A stretch of DNA of 64,000 bases from Bacteroides sp. OM05-12 (GCF_003438995.1 NZ_QSUN01000009.1:1-64000); one strand, 5' to 3'. Shown: positions 25,761 through 36,554, counted from the first letter of the stretch. Translations and numbers: made by a program. Notes: a model not told the origin generated them from the sequence alone.

Positions 25761-26582
25761 ATGAAGCTTATTCAATTCATAACTATTGCCGCCTTATTCG
25801 GGTTTTCGCTTGCTCTTCAAGCTCAAGACACCATTTACGTCAGCAAAGACAACAAATGGGTCAAGAAGGCTAAAAAGGCAGAAAGATACCTTGTACTTAC
25901 TCACGAAAAGAATCTGATAAAAGTAAGTGACTATTTATTAGATGGGACAATCAGGAGTACAGGAACTTATTCCGCTTTTGGTGAAAAGAGTAATGACTGC
26001 AAGAAAGAAGGAGTACTTACCCAGTTTTATCCAAATGGAAATACTAAATCCGTTCGTCACTATAAAAACAATCAAAGGAGTGGAGAATATCGGAAATTTT
26101 ACGAAGATGGAAAAAACAAGTTCCTTTGTAGTTATGTAAACGGGAAACGTGAAGGTAAACTAATGATGTACTATCCTGACGGCACTGTTTGGAGAGACGA
26201 GGTTTATAAAAACGGAGAATTGCAACAAGGACATTTATATGATGAACAAGGGCAAGAAACGGTTTATAAACCGATAGAATCTATGCCCCAATTTCCCGGT
26301 GGACAGGAACTCATGATGGGATACCTTAGAGCAAATCTTAAATATCCGCCTAAAGCTGCCAAACAAAAACAGGAAGGCAGGGTTATAGTACAGTTCGTAG
26401 TAAACAAGGAGGGACGTATCATACAACCCGAAGTATTACGAGGCGTCAATGAAGAATTGGATAATGCAGCATTGGCTGTAGTTAGAAAAATGGCACATGA
26501 CATTACCTGGATCCCCGGAATACAAGACGGAGAAGCTATAAAGGTAAAATACACTATGCCGGTAACATTCAAACTTAATTAA
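25761..26582 (+). CDS. Secreted MORN-like/TonB C-terminal protein
   Basis: This 273-residue protein has a signal peptide (cleavage after FSLALQAQ), then antitoxin/MORN-like repeats (FYPNGNTKSVRHYKNNQRSG, FYEDGKNKFLCSYVNGKREG, YYPDGTVWRDEVYKNGE) at about 85-165, and a TonB C-terminal domain (about 180-273: EGRVIVQFVVNKEGRI, then MPVTFKLN). There is no N-terminal membrane anchor or proline-rich spacer, so it is not a classic TonB. It sits 4 bases after etfA and 10 before the dehydrogenase, an odd place for an envelope protein. Confidence 0.85.
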   Translation: MKLIQFITIAALFGFSLALQAQDTIYVSKDNKWVKKAKKAERYLVLTHEKNLIKVSDYLLDGTIRSTGTYSAFGEKSNDCKKEGVLTQFYPNGNTKSVRHYKNNQRSGEYRKFYEDGKNKFLCSYVNGKREGKLMMYYPDGTVWRDEVYKNGELQQGHLYDEQGQETVYKPIESMPQFPGGQELMMGYLRANLKYPPKAAKQKQEGRVIVQFVVNKEGRIIQPEVLRGVNEELDNAALAVVRKMAHDITWIPGIQDGEAIKVKYTMPVTFKLN

Positions 26583-26592
26583 TTAAAACAAA

Positions 26593-28296
26593 ATGGCTAA
26601 TTTTTATTTAGATACTCCGGAACTCAGACATCATCTGAATCATCCGTTAATGAAAAGAATAGTTGAACTCAAGGAGCGCAACTATAGAGATAAAGATGAG
26701 TACGACTATGCACCTGTCGATTTCGAAGATGCACAGGACAGCTATGACAAAGTACTCGAGATTGTCGGTGAAATCTGCGGCGATATCATTGCTCCGAATG
26801 CAGAAGACGTTGACCATGAAGGTCCAACCGTAGCCAACGGACGCGTCACCTACGCCAATGGTACCAAGCAAAACCTCGATGCTGTCACTAAAGCCGGACT
26901 GATGGGGGTTGCCATGCCACGTCGTTATGGTGGTTTAAACTTCCCGATTGTACCTTATATTATGGCTGCCGATATGGTTTCACGCAGTGACGCAGGCTTC
27001 GAAAACTTATGGGGATTGCAGGATTGCGCCGAAACCCTTTATGAATTCGGTAATGAAGACCAACGTAAACGTTATATTACCCGTATATGCCAGGGAGAGA
27101 CCATGTCTATGGACTTGACCGAACCGGATGCCGGCTCCGACCTGCAAGCCGTTATGCTGAAAGCAACTTACAGCGAAAAGGATGAATGTTGGTATTTAAA
27201 TGGTGTAAAACGTTTCATCACAAACGGTGATGCCGACATACATCTTGTACTGGCTCGTTCCGAAGAAGGTACACATGACGGTCGTGGCTTGTCTATGTTC
27301 ATCTATGACAAGCGCAATGGCGGTGTAAACGTTCGCCGTATCGAGAATAAAATGGGTATCAAAGGCTCTCCTACTTGTGAACTTGTATTCAAGAATGCCA
27401 AAGCCGAACTTTGTGGCGACCGCAAATTAGGTCTTATCAAGTACGTTATGGCATTGATGAACGGTGCACGCTTGGGTATTGCCGCTCAATCCGTAGGTAT
27501 CTCACAAGCTGCCTATAACGAAGCGCTCGCTTATGCAAAAGACCGTAAGCAGTTCGGTAAGGCTATTATCGAGTTCCCTGCCGTAGCAGAAATCTTATCT
27601 ATTATCAAAGCAAAATTAGATGCATCACGCACTTTACTTTATGAGACAGCGCGCTATGTAGACATTTACAAAGCATTGGATGATATAGCCAAAGAACGTA
27701 AACTGACTCCGGAAGAGCGTCAGGAACAGAAGACCTACGCTAAATTAGCGGATGCTTTCACTCCGTTGGCTAAAGGTTTGGGAAGTGAGTTTGCCAATCA
27801 GAATGCATACGACTGTATCCAAATCCACGGCGGTTCCGGATTTATGAAAGACTATGCCTGTGAACGTATCTACCGCGACGCCCGTATCACCAGTATCTAT
27901 GAAGGTACAACACAACTTCAAGTAGTTGCAGCGATACGCTACGTTACTACCGGTGCATATCTTGCCCGCATCAAGGAATATGAAGCAATACCTGCCGCTC
28001 CGGAATATGAAGGTTTGAAGAACCGTTTGAAAGATATGGCAGACAAATATGCGGCTACCGTTGCCAAAATTACAGAAGCTAAAGATCAGGAACTTCTTGA
28101 TTTCACAGCTCGTCGCTTGGTAGAGATGGCCGGATATATCATTATGGGACATCTTCTTGTACAGGATGCCGGTAAATCCGATTTGTTCGCAGAATCCGCA
28201 CAAGTATTCGTGCGCTATGCAGAAGCCGAAGTAGACAAACACTCCATGTTTATCTTCCGTTTGGACAAAGACGATTTGGCTTACTACAGGAAATAA
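26593..28296 (+). CDS. Acyl-CoA dehydrogenase family protein
   Basis: The protein has 567 residues, longer than the usual 380-400. The core motifs are MSMDLTEPDAGSDLQAVMLK (FAD/substrate region, about 175), KRFITNGDADIHLVLARSEE, FGKAIIEFPAVAEILSIIKA and the C-terminal IQIHGGSGFMKDYACERIYR and ITSIYEGTTQLQ. The extra C-terminal 110 residues match the long (AcdA/FadE12-like) group. It oxidises an acyl-CoA thioester and passes electrons to the co-encoded ETF. The substrate is not predictable. Confidence 0.93.
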   Translation: MANFYLDTPELRHHLNHPLMKRIVELKERNYRDKDEYDYAPVDFEDAQDSYDKVLEIVGEICGDIIAPNAEDVDHEGPTVANGRVTYANGTKQNLDAVTKAGLMGVAMPRRYGGLNFPIVPYIMAADMVSRSDAGFENLWGLQDCAETLYEFGNEDQRKRYITRICQGETMSMDLTEPDAGSDLQAVMLKATYSEKDECWYLNGVKRFITNGDADIHLVLARSEEGTHDGRGLSMFIYDKRNGGVNVRRIENKMGIKGSPTCELVFKNAKAELCGDRKLGLIKYVMALMNGARLGIAAQSVGISQAAYNEALAYAKDRKQFGKAIIEFPAVAEILSIIKAKLDASRTLLYETARYVDIYKALDDIAKERKLTPEERQEQKTYAKLADAFTPLAKGLGSEFANQNAYDCIQIHGGSGFMKDYACERIYRDARITSIYEGTTQLQVVAAIRYVTTGAYLARIKEYEAIPAAPEYEGLKNRLKDMADKYAATVAKITEAKDQELLDFTARRLVEMAGYIIMGHLLVQDAGKSDLFAESAQVFVRYAEAEVDKHSMFIFRLDKDDLAYYRK

Positions 28297-28308
28297 ACCG
28301 ATTTCTAA

Positions 28309-28333
28309 AAAGGGAGCAGAAAAGTCTCCCTTT
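28309..28333 (+). terminator. First hairpin after the acyl-CoA dehydrogenase
   Basis: AAAGGGAG (28309-28316) pairs with CTCCCTTT (28326-28333). Confidence 0.65.
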
Positions 28334-28337
28334 ATAA

Positions 28338-28402
28338 AATTTACCCCTGTCACAGTTAGTTGTAACAGGGGTAAATTCTTTATTGAGACTTTTAGTAGTC
28401 TC
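28338..28402. terminator. Bidirectional terminator pair
   Basis: AATTTACCCCTGT (28338-28350) pairs perfectly with ACAGGGGTAAATT (28365-28377) and has T-rich sequence on both sides. A second small stem, GAGACT (28385-28390) with AGTCTC (28397-28402), lies next to the stop codon of the minus-strand gene. Together they separate convergent transcripts. Confidence 0.8.
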
Positions 28403-28427
28403 TTTATATTCTATTAAACAACAGATT

Positions 28428-28874
28428 TTAGTCTTCCAATAACTGTTTCAGAAAATCATCCAATTCCTCGTCCAATCCTTCCAGTAACTCATGATTGACC
28501 AAAAGAGTATCATCATCAATCAGAAGCAATTCGGCAATCGTTTCACGGTCTTCATCCACCAATACAAAAGAATAAGGCTTTAAAAGAGGAAGATTACGGA
28601 TACAACCGCATTCCTGAAGCTGATTGACAGCGGCACGAAGCATACGCTCTACATTTTCATAAAAGTCATCATTATCATAATCCACCCACTCTTCGATGAT
28701 AACCCTTGCCAATTCTTCATCGTCATCATCGAATATGATTAACTCACCGGAACCCTGTTTCGGTAAAAGATGAATATCCGTAACAACTGTTTGTTCGCAT
28801 CCCATGGCGAATCTACTCACAGCTTCTTTCAGGGCTGACTCAATAAGTGAATGTGACTGCGTACTCAACTTCAT
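28428..28874 (-). CDS. Acidic hypothetical protein
   Basis: This 148-residue soluble protein is strongly acidic (IIFDDDDEELARVIIEEW, LIDDDTLLVN, LDEELDDFLKQLLED). It has no signal peptide or membrane segment and I recognise no domain. The alternating sheet and helix pattern suggests a compact alpha/beta fold. It stands alone between a terminator and its own promoter (-7 box TACTTTTG on the minus strand, 28914-28921), which supports expression as a single gene. Confidence 0.7.
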   Translation of the reverse strand: MKLSTQSHSLIESALKEAVSRFAMGCEQTVVTDIHLLPKQGSGELIIFDDDDEELARVIIEEWVDYDNDDFYENVERMLRAAVNQLQECGCIRNLPLLKPYSFVLVDEDRETIAELLLIDDDTLLVNHELLEGLDEELDDFLKQLLED

Positions 28875-28952
28875 ATTAATCCGATTTTATCTACTTCTTT
28901 ACTTAATTCAATCCAAAAGTACAAAAAAAATCAATCAAGCAACTATTATTGA

Positions 28953-30002
28953 CTAAAAATCACCGCTAAATCTCATCATTTGGAGCTTTAGTTTCTGAAT
29001 ATTACTCAATCGGGTAGTCAAATCCGCCAGATAATACGCTATCAGCTTATAGTCACCGGTAGAAGTCTCTACCTCTCCCTTCTCATTTTTAGTCACTTTC
29101 TTTTCCGCTATCTCCGCCGCTTTATCCAGCCATTCCTTTGCTTCCTGTAAGTTATCTTTCATTTCACAGCAAAGGGCTATATTATAAGCCGCACGCATTT
29201 TCATTTTCTCGTTCTTCCGTCCATACACCTGCTCCCATAATTTCCTCGCTTCATCCCAATTATTCTCACGTACATATACGGCGGCATCTCTCATTTCCAC
29301 AGCACCGCTGGCGTAATAATAACGGGTAACACTCTTCCAAGTCGGTAAAATATGCTTTACCGGAAGTGTCGCCGCAAACGAAGAACCTTCCTCAATGATA
29401 CTCTTATCCACATTCCATGTACCTGTCACCCAATAAATACTGTCCGTATCCGACAAGGTTACAATCGGTTCGCTCTTGGTTGGGACATACACACGAGTCA
29501 TTGTGCGTACGGTGGCATCTATCACTCCTTGCGGAAAAGGAGCATCCTCATAATAAATCACACTTTTCTTTAAATACAAATTCACTTTCTCCAAAGATAA
29601 AATCATATCGACTCCCAAACTCTCCGTCAGTTCCTTCACTTCACTCTGACTTAATTTAGTATCACGGGTAAAGTAATCTTTTGACCGCAAAGCCGAATCG
29701 CAAATAATCACTTCATCAAAATAATTACCTTCATACACGCTATTCGCCAGTTCCTCAGTGGCAGTCTTTCCATTTCCCTCAATGGCACCTATCAAGTTAG
29801 AAGCAGGAGAACCATTACTATTCAACTCCTCCAACTTACTGACATAATCACCTTGGGGAGTATTATTAACTACTCCAACCACTTTCACACCGGGAGGAAA
29901 ACTAACGTCAGCGGGTTGCAGGTAGTCAATTGAAACCGTATTGACAACCGTACACGAGGTAAGGAACGCCAAAAACAAAGAGATATATAAAATCTTTTTC
30001 AT
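28953..30002 (-). CDS. Lipoprotein with C-terminal TPR-like helices, DUF6340-like
   Basis: The start is taken at MKKILYISLFLAFLTSC (30002), because this gives a proper lipoprotein signal with the Cys at 17. An ATG 24 bases upstream would bury it. The 349-residue product has a beta-rich N-terminal half, and its C-terminal third has two helical repeats (RENNWDEARKLWEQVYG, NLQEAKEWLDKAAEIAEKK) like TPR units. The DUF6340 name is from memory of Bacteroidales lipoproteins of this type. A -7 box TAACTTTG (minus strand, 30050-30057) precedes it. Confidence 0.72.
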   Translation of the reverse strand: MKKILYISLFLAFLTSCTVVNTVSIDYLQPADVSFPPGVKVVGVVNNTPQGDYVSKLEELNSNGSPASNLIGAIEGNGKTATEELANSVYEGNYFDEVIICDSALRSKDYFTRDTKLSQSEVKELTESLGVDMILSLEKVNLYLKKSVIYYEDAPFPQGVIDATVRTMTRVYVPTKSEPIVTLSDTDSIYWVTGTWNVDKSIIEEGSSFAATLPVKHILPTWKSVTRYYYASGAVEMRDAAVYVRENNWDEARKLWEQVYGRKNEKMKMRAAYNIALCCEMKDNLQEAKEWLDKAAEIAEKKVTKNEKGEVETSTGDYKLIAYYLADLTTRLSNIQKLKLQMMRFSGDF

Positions 30003-30077
30003 AATTGCCTGATTCTTATTCAACAAAAATACAATTTTTGATCATACCACAAAGTTAAAAGCTATGAATAATTACAG

Positions 30078-30112
30078 AAAAGCCCCGAAGATTAAATATC
30101 TCCGGGGCTTTT
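30078..30112 (-). terminator. secA terminator
   Basis: AAAAGCCCCG (30078-30087) pairs with CGGGGCTTTT (30103-30112) around a partly paired loop. It lies 24 bases after the secA stop. Confidence 0.85.
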
Positions 30113-30135
30113 ATATCAATTCATCAAAAGATTAC

Positions 30136-33100
30136 TTACATATTCTTCCCGTGACAGTTTTTAAATTTCTTTCCGCTACCGCACGGACAAGGGTCATTAC
30201 GCCCTACAGTCTTTTCCGCACGCATCGGCTCACGTTTTACTTCACGTGTATCACGTTGAGCAGCCGCCTGCTGATTCGGATCACTCAAATCACGTTTTTC
30301 TTCATGATATTGAGGACGTTGCTGACGAGGTTCCGGCGCAGCTTCACGCACCTGTTCGGGTTCTTGTACAGGAATCTGACCTCTCATCAATACGGAAACT
30401 GTCTGGTTGTTAATCTTATGAACCATACTATCAAACAAGTTGACAGACTCCAGTTTGTAAATCAAAAGCGGATCTTTCTGTTCATAGCTGGCATTCTGTA
30501 CGGAATGTTTCAGTTCGTCCAGCTCACGCAAGTTTTCTTTCCATGATTCGTCGATAGTATGCAGCAGGATTGCTTTTTCAAATGCTTTCACTACTTCCTT
30601 ACATTCACTTTCATAAGCGGCTTTCAGGTTACATGAAATATTATACATACGTTTTCCGTCGGTAATAGGAATCATAATATTCTCATACATGTGTCCTTGC
30701 GCCTCATATACTTGTTTGATAACCGGATAGGCAACCTGTGCCATACGATCCGTCTTTCTCTTGAAGTTCTCCATGGCAAGGTCAAATGTCTTATCTACCA
30801 ACTTTTCGCGCTTTTCATTACGGAACTCCTCCTCTGTAAACGGAATCTCCATCGCAAAGTTCTGGAGCAAATCCATCTTGGCTCCTTCATAATCATTGTT
30901 CTCGATGGCATTGGCACATCTGTCCCAAATCATATTAACAATATCCATACCGATACGTTCACCCATCAAGGCATGACGACGTTTGGTGTAAACAACCACA
31001 CGCTGCTTGTTCATCACATCATCATATTCCAGCAAACGTTTACGGATACCGAAGTTATTCTCTTCCACTTTCTTCTGGGCACGCTCGATGGAGTTGGAAA
31101 TCATCTTGTGTTCGATCATCTCACCCTCCTGGAAGCCCAGTTTATCCATTACGCTTGCGATACGGTCTGAAGAGAACAAACGCATCAAGTCATCTTCCAA
31201 AGAAACAAAGAATACGGAAGATCCCGGGTCACCCTGACGACCGGCACGACCACGCAACTGACGGTCTACACGACGAGATTCATGACGTTCCGTACCAATG
31301 ATAGCCAAACCGCCGGCAGCTTTTACTTCCGGACTCAGCTTAATATCGGTACCACGACCTGCCATATTGGTAGCAATCGTCACAATACTCTTTTGTCCTG
31401 CCTGTGCCACGATGTCTGCTTCCTTCTGGTGCAACTTGGCATTCAATACATTATGTTCTATCTTACGCATGGTAAGCATCTTGCTCAACATTTCGGAAAT
31501 CTCGACAGAAGTCGTACCGACCAAAACCGGACGTCCTTCCTGAACCATCTTTTCTATTTCCTCGATCACCGCTTTATATTTCTCACGCTTCGTCTTATAA
31601 ACGCGGTCATTCATATCATGGCGTGCTATCGGACGGTTGGTAGGAATTACCACCACATCCAACTTATAGATATCCCAGAACTCTCCCGCTTCCGTCTCTG
31701 CCGTACCGGTCATACCGGACAACTTGTGATACATACGGAAATAATTCTGTAAAGTAATGGTAGCAAATGTCTGCGTAGCAGCTTCCACCTTCACATTCTC
31801 TTTTGCTTCAATTGCCTGATGAAGTCCGTCGGAATAACGGCGGCCTTCCATGATACGGCCGGTTTGTTCATCCACAATCTTCACCTGTCCGTCAATGACA
31901 ACATATTCATCGTCCTTTTCAAACATGGTATATGCTTTCAACAACTGATTGATGGTATGTACACGTTCCGATTTAATAGCGTAATTGGTAAGCAATTCAT
32001 CTTTCTTCGCCAACTGCTCTTCCGGTGTCAGGTTCGTTTCATTTTCCAGTTCCGATAGCTGAGAAGTAATATCGGGAAGTACGAACAAAGTAGGATCTTC
32101 CGCATTTCCGGTAATCAAATCGACACCTTTATCCGTCAAGTCCACACTGTTCATCTTTTCATCAATAACAAAGTACAGAGGTTCCACCGCCTCAGGCATA
32201 CGTTTGTTATTCTGTTCCATATAGATCTCTTCCGTCTTCAACATTCCGGCCTTAATACCCGGTTCACTCAAATATTTAATCAACGCCTTATTCTTCGGAA
32301 GTGCTTTATGGCTACGGTATAATGCAAGGAATCCTTCTTCCTGTTCTTTTTTATCAGAGGATGCAATCAATCTCTTGGCATCCGTAAGGAACTTGGTTGC
32401 CAATGTTTTCTGAACCCCGACCAAACGTTCTACCAACGGACGTAACTGCTCAAACAACTGGTCTTCACCTTTCGGCACCGGACCGGAAATGATAAGCGGT
32501 GTACGGGCATCGTCAATCAACACGGAGTCCACCTCATCGACAATCGCATAATTGTGCTGGCGCTGTACCAAATCTTTCGGACTGATTGCCATGTTATCAC
32601 GAAGATAGTCGAAACCGAATTCATTGTTAGTACCGAAGGTGATATCCGCCAAATAAGCCTGACGGCGTGCTTCCGAGTTCGGCTGATGCTTGTCGATACA
32701 ATCAACGCTCAGTCCGTGGAACTCATAAAGAGGTCCCATCCATTCGGAGTCACGTTTTGACAAATAATCATTCACCGTAACCACATGCACACCATTGCCG
32801 GTCAACGCATTCAAGAATACCGGAAGGGTTGCCACCAAAGTCTTACCTTCACCGGTTGCCATTTCCGAAATCTTACCTTGGTGCAGTACCACACCACCAA
32901 AGAGCTGTACGTCGTAGTGAATCATGTTCCAAGTCACTTCAGTACCTCCGGCAAGCCAGTGATTCTGATAAATCGCCTTGTCATCTTCAATACGCACAAA
33001 ATCTTTTGTTGCAGCCAGGTGACGGTCAAAGTCCGTAGCGGTAACTACGATTTCGGCATTTTCCGTAAAACGTCTGGCTGTTTCCTTTACGATAGAGAAA

Positions 33101-33429
33101 GCCACGGGAAGTACATCCTCCAATGCTTTTTCATACTTTTCAAGTATGTCCTTCTCTAATTTATCTATCTGAGTAAATAAATCTTCTCTGTCCTCCAATT
33201 CGGTAGCTTCCACTTTCGCTTTCAATTCCTCAATCTTGGCACGTTCTTCGGAAGCCGAATCATAAATATATTTTTTAAGTTCCTGAGTTTTGGCACGAAG
33301 TTCATCGTGGCTTAGTTTTTCAACATCCGGATAAGCAGCCTTTATCTTTTCTACCCAAGGCTGGATTTCTTTCATATCACGAGTCGACTTATTGCCGAAT
33401 ATTGAACTTAAAAATTCATTAAATCCCAT
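30136..33429 (-). CDS. secA: Preprotein translocase ATPase SecA
   Basis: This is the motor of the Sec translocon. The start is set at [15 protein letters not shown] (33429), giving 1097 residues. The longer frame begins upstream within the promoter's -7 box region, so its extra residues are not real. Visible landmarks are Walker [15 protein letters not shown], the DEAD-type box [18 protein letters not shown], motif [22 protein letters not shown], and the C-terminal zinc-binding tail [14 protein letters not shown] that contacts SecB and lipids. The length is at the upper end, as in other Bacteroidetes, which carry insertions. Confidence 0.97.
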   Translation of the reverse strand: MGFNEFLSSIFGNKSTRDMKEIQPWVEKIKAAYPDVEKLSHDELRAKTQELKKYIYDSASEERAKIEELKAKVEATELEDREDLFTQIDKLEKDILEKYEKALEDVLPVAFSIVKETARRFTENAEIVVTATDFDRHLAATKDFVRIEDDKAIYQNHWLAGGTEVTWNMIHYDVQLFGGVVLHQGKISEMATGEGKTLVATLPVFLNALTGNGVHVVTVNDYLSKRDSEWMGPLYEFHGLSVDCIDKHQPNSEARRQAYLADITFGTNNEFGFDYLRDNMAISPKDLVQRQHNYAIVDEVDSVLIDDARTPLIISGPVPKGEDQLFEQLRPLVERLVGVQKTLATKFLTDAKRLIASSDKKEQEEGFLALYRSHKALPKNKALIKYLSEPGIKAGMLKTEEIYMEQNNKRMPEAVEPLYFVIDEKMNSVDLTDKGVDLITGNAEDPTLFVLPDITSQLSELENETNLTPEEQLAKKDELLTNYAIKSERVHTINQLLKAYTMFEKDDEYVVIDGQVKIVDEQTGRIMEGRRYSDGLHQAIEAKENVKVEAATQTFATITLQNYFRMYHKLSGMTGTAETEAGEFWDIYKLDVVVIPTNRPIARHDMNDRVYKTKREKYKAVIEEIEKMVQEGRPVLVGTTSVEISEMLSKMLTMRKIEHNVLNAKLHQKEADIVAQAGQKSIVTIATNMAGRGTDIKLSPEVKAAGGLAIIGTERHESRRVDRQLRGRAGRQGDPGSSVFFVSLEDDLMRLFSSDRIASVMDKLGFQEGEMIEHKMISNSIERAQKKVEENNFGIRKRLLEYDDVMNKQRVVVYTKRRHALMGERIGMDIVNMIWDRCANAIENNDYEGAKMDLLQNFAMEIPFTEEEFRNEKREKLVDKTFDLAMENFKRKTDRMAQVAYPVIKQVYEAQGHMYENIMIPITDGKRMYNISCNLKAAYESECKEVVKAFEKAILLHTIDESWKENLRELDELKHSVQNASYEQKDPLLIYKLESVNLFDSMVHKINNQTVSVLMRGQIPVQEPEQVREAAPEPRQQRPQYHEEKRDLSDPNQQAAAQRDTREVKREPMRAEKTVGRNDPCPCGSGKKFKNCHGKNM

Positions 33430-33471
33430 TGTATATAAATTTATTGTTTTTACTGTTATTATTAATTGCCG

Positions 33472-33479
33472 CAAAGTTA
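33472..33479 (-). promoter_or_regulatory. -7 box of secA
   Basis: On the minus strand TAACTTTG fits TAnnTTTG, about 43 bases before the chosen start codon. No good -33 box is seen. Confidence 0.6.
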
Positions 33480-33520
33480 CATTAAAATGCTGATTTATCA
33501 GTATTTTAACCCATCTATTT

Positions 33521-35101
33521 TTACTTGCAGATATTTGTCAGGGGTGCAGTTTGGCAAGCATTCGGAGCCCTTATTCTCATAAAATGAGCCAATGTAGGGG
33601 CTATACAATCAACATTAACAGGTGTCTGGATAATTTCCGGTTTGACGTTGCCGCCCAAAAAGATGAGAGGAGCAGGTATATATGATTTCCTTACAAGCTT
33701 GTTGTTCGCCGGATTCTCTTGCACAATCGTCCATCCGGGTAAAACGTCTATCAGCAAATCTCCGGAGCGTTTACGGTTGTAGGAATTACGAATACGGTAC
33801 ACTTCCGGTGTCCATGCACCGAGCAACAGACGGTAAGAAGTATAAACTTCGTTTACTCCGCTGAATTGAATCAGGAAGTCCGCCGATTTACTGATCACTT
33901 CCGGCAGGCTCAACTGCTTGTCTTCTATCAGTTTCTGATTCAGATAGATCTGCAAACCGTGATGTGCCTCCACATACTGTCCCTGACCGTATATCGCCAT
34001 CAGATACATATTGAGCAAAGCCGCACAACGGTTCGTATGAAACTCTCCGGTCGGTATTCTGTACTTATTCAAGTCCGGCGCATCGCCATCCGTATATCCG
34101 GTAGAGGTAATAAAGAAAACGGTATTATGCAGACCTACTTTCTTGTCGATAACATCCAGCAAATCGGCTATGCTTTTATCCAGACGAACATAAGTATCCT
34201 GCATCTCCAATGCCGCCTCCATCGCTGTCTTATGATCGTAATTACCCGCATAATAGGTCAGCGACAGCATATCGGGCGTTTCATCCTCTCCCATCGGACA
34301 ACTGTACAAACACTCGGTAGCCAGCAGATTTACTTCATCGTTGATATAAGGACTCGTCTTCAGTTTTCGGTATTTGCTCTTCTTTTGGTCATCAAAATGA
34401 TATTTGAATCCCTCTTGCGGCCATTCCGATTTCAGAAAACGATACATTTCCACCGGGTGATGTGGCGTCCACGTCATATCTCCGATACGGAAATCCAATC
34501 CTTTCTGGTCATTATACCGCGTCACCCAATAAGGGAAATCCGCATAATACGTAGTCCCGCACCATTTTCCGGTTTCATCATTCATCCAGAAAGCGCCGTT
34601 ACCGGCATGTCCTGCCGCAAGAATCGCAGCTTCCCGGTAGGGCGCAATGGCATAGACCAGCGCATTCCCCTGCGTAGCTACTTTCAATTCATCGGCAATG
34701 GTGGAAGTAAGCAGCGCAGAAGCGGAAGTCGTCTCATCCGTATAAATACCCATGAAACTTTTATCTTCCACACAGTTCACCGGACGGGTGCTCACCCTGT
34801 CAATCCAATCTTGCGCTATGATTCCGTTAATACCGGGAGGCGTCCCCGTATAAATAGCCGCAACAGAGGATGCTTTATCTATATTGGTAAAATTGAATTC
34901 CGCATTTTGATATACCCTCCCCTCTTTCCATAACCGTTTGAAACCTTTTTCTCCATACAGGGAAGAAAAAGCCTCGATATAATCCGTGCGCAACTGGTCG
35001 ATGGTCAGTCCCACTACCAATTTGGGAACGGACGGCACCGTTTGCGCCTGTAATCCGGTAAACGTTAAAACTGTTATAAGGGATGTAAGTAATCCTTTCA
35101 T
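33521..35101 (-). CDS. Alkaline-phosphatase-superfamily protein with degenerate active site
   Basis: The protein has 526 residues and a signal peptide through LQAQ. The fold is that of the PafA/nucleotide pyrophosphatase group: the opening [14 protein letters not shown] with metal-ligand Asp35 and [12 protein letters not shown] are clear. However, the position of the nucleophile Thr (before IYTG) is Ala82. The usual D-Y-x-G-H ligand block reads AGNYDH, and the usual T-A-D-H-G block reads [10 protein letters not shown]-terminal HGSPY-type His is not evident. It is probably catalytically dead or changed. It overlaps the stop of the DUF4105 gene by one base (TAATG), implying coupling. Confidence 0.82.
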   Translation of the reverse strand: MKGLLTSLITVLTFTGLQAQTVPSVPKLVVGLTIDQLRTDYIEAFSSLYGEKGFKRLWKEGRVYQNAEFNFTNIDKASSVAAIYTGTPPGINGIIAQDWIDRVSTRPVNCVEDKSFMGIYTDETTSASALLTSTIADELKVATQGNALVYAIAPYREAAILAAGHAGNGAFWMNDETGKWCGTTYYADFPYWVTRYNDQKGLDFRIGDMTWTPHHPVEMYRFLKSEWPQEGFKYHFDDQKKSKYRKLKTSPYINDEVNLLATECLYSCPMGEDETPDMLSLTYYAGNYDHKTAMEAALEMQDTYVRLDKSIADLLDVIDKKVGLHNTVFFITSTGYTDGDAPDLNKYRIPTGEFHTNRCAALLNMYLMAIYGQGQYVEAHHGLQIYLNQKLIEDKQLSLPEVISKSADFLIQFSGVNEVYTSYRLLLGAWTPEVYRIRNSYNRKRSGDLLIDVLPGWTIVQENPANNKLVRKSYIPAPLIFLGGNVKPEIIQTPVNVDCIAPTLAHFMRIRAPNACQTAPLTNICK

Positions 35102-36294
35102 TATCTTTTTTTATACATCAATATCAAGTGACTCGCAGAGCGTATCCACAAACTTGCGGCCAAAGGTAATACAGCCGGATTGAATTTTTGCGGCATAAGC
35201 CAAAAAAGCGAGATAAAAAGTGTTAAAACCGCCAAATTCACCCAATGATACCAGTCTTTTTTCCTTTTTATGGAAAAATAAACCATAAAAGGCAGGTAGA
35301 AAAGGTGTATCGGATTCAGACATAAAAGCAGATAATTAGGACTTACCGCAGGATGCACGGAAAAGAACACGAGAAATGCGATCACACAACCCGCAAGCCC
35401 CGCCGCTCCGAATAAGACGATATCCACTCCCCACAACATCTTCCTCCTCCAGACTCCGTATATACTTATCAATAAAGTAAATACGAACAACAACCATCCC
35501 GCCTGCATCGGAGTCAGCAGAAAGCGTTCCGAGTCCTGCGCTCCGGGTGGGATAATTTCAGTGACAGATCCGGCCAACAAACGTTCACTTCCGTCATTTC
35601 CCAATATACGCGCCCCATCCACCGCATTCAACAAATAGAACGGGGCAAACATCTTTTTCCGATAGTCGATAGGTTCGTCTATTCCACTGCCCAGGCACAA
35701 ATCTATGCCGAACTCCGACCACTCATATCCTTTTGTGTACTGATGAATGATATCCCGAAAAGTAAGCGGACGGTTGTCCTCATTATAAACAATTTTCCCC
35801 TCGATACAATCCTCCACCCTGTCGCGGGCGCGGGTGGTACAATTATCAAACAGGTAGTTATAACGGTACGTACGATTCTCTTTCCGGTAATTATTCTCCA
35901 GAATCTGCCATAATTTCTCCTTTTCCGCAGGAAGTAAGTTTAAGGCCTGCTGATAAACAGCAGAACCGCGCATGGCGTACTCCCCCTCGAAATAACGGTA
36001 TTCCGTCACTCCCAACTGATAGTCCGTTTCCCCCTTCACAAACCGCCATATAAAATTAGGCGTATTGAAGCTGAACATACCATAGTTAAACACAATATCC
36101 AGTCCTTTCCGAGGATCTTCATAGCGCAAAGCCGTATGACCGAACAGCGAATAAATCTCCGTACCGGGCGAACAAGTCAAAAGACTTATGCGCACGGAAT
36201 CAGACGTTTCCGCTTTCAATTTCACTCCTGATGCCAGCAGGAATAAGGCACATACGGACAGCACCCAAACTTTCCATTTACACATAATATACAA
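35101..36294 (-). CDS. DUF4105 (Lnb N-terminal periplasmic-type) membrane protein
   Basis: The 397-residue protein has a signal peptide (to about ASGVKLKA; ATG at 36294 or 36285) and a periplasmic domain with the DUF4105 signature SLLTCSPGTEIYSLFGHTAL (His in GHTALR) and CTTRARDRVEDCI (about 152-166). Four hydrophobic helices follow from about 265 onward. The Cys and His residues suggest an NlpC/P60-like hydrolase fold. Its stop overlaps the start of the degenerate phosphatase gene, so the two probably work together in the envelope. Confidence 0.85.
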   Translation of the reverse strand: MYIMCKWKVWVLSVCALFLLASGVKLKAETSDSVRISLLTCSPGTEIYSLFGHTALRYEDPRKGLDIVFNYGMFSFNTPNFIWRFVKGETDYQLGVTEYRYFEGEYAMRGSAVYQQALNLLPAEKEKLWQILENNYRKENRTYRYNYLFDNCTTRARDRVEDCIEGKIVYNEDNRPLTFRDIIHQYTKGYEWSEFGIDLCLGSGIDEPIDYRKKMFAPFYLLNAVDGARILGNDGSERLLAGSVTEIIPPGAQDSERFLLTPMQAGWLLFVFTLLISIYGVWRRKMLWGVDIVLFGAAGLAGCVIAFLVFFSVHPAVSPNYLLLCLNPIHLFYLPFMVYFSIKRKKDWYHWVNLAVLTLFISLFWLMPQKFNPAVLPLAASLWIRSASHLILMYKKR

Positions 36295-36312
36295 CGGATT
36301 TTGTTACAGCCG

Positions 36313-36320
36313 CAAAGATA
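36313..36320 (-). promoter_or_regulatory. -7 box of the DUF4105/phosphatase-like operon
   Basis: On the minus strand TATCTTTG is a perfect TAnnTTTG, 19 bases before the ATG at 36294. It lies just beyond the 3' end of the candidate RNA. Confidence 0.6.
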
Positions 36321-36344
36321 GAATAAATATGTGAAAACCCGTCA

Positions 36345-36548
36345 CCTTTTATATACCAAGTCGGGCACGTTCGGTTATCCTGATTGCTCCTGCAATGAGG
36401 GCCTCCTCCACGAGGGCGGAACGGCAGTTTCCCATCTTTCTATTCGTTTGACCATGCTCATCCTTCCGTTTAGCCCGGCTCAAACGACAGGTTTCCCATG
36501 GTGAAACGCAAGATCGCCCGAAGCCGAACGGAATAAACTTCCGATTGC
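36345..36548 (-). ncRNA. Candidate structured RNA of about 200 nt
   Basis: The region is far more GC-rich than its flanks and has its own promoter. On the minus strand CGTTCGG near the 5' end pairs with CCGAACG near the 3' end. Inside are the stems ACCATG/CATGGT enclosing CGTTT/AAACG, CCTC/GAGG, and ATTGC-AGGA-GCAAT. The motif ATGGGAAAC occurs twice, with CGTT following each time. The only open frame across it (78 codons) has no familiar features. I tested it by eye against RNase P RNA, cobalamin, TPP and SAM riboswitch signatures and found no match. Ends are approximate. Confidence 0.6.
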
Positions 36549-36554
36549 TTGTTA

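Noticed and set aside
34986..35183. Frames antisense to the phosphatase-like and other genes (for example the 355-codon frame at 33866-34933)
   Set aside because: They mirror well-supported coding genes on the other strand and have no domain signal or promoter.
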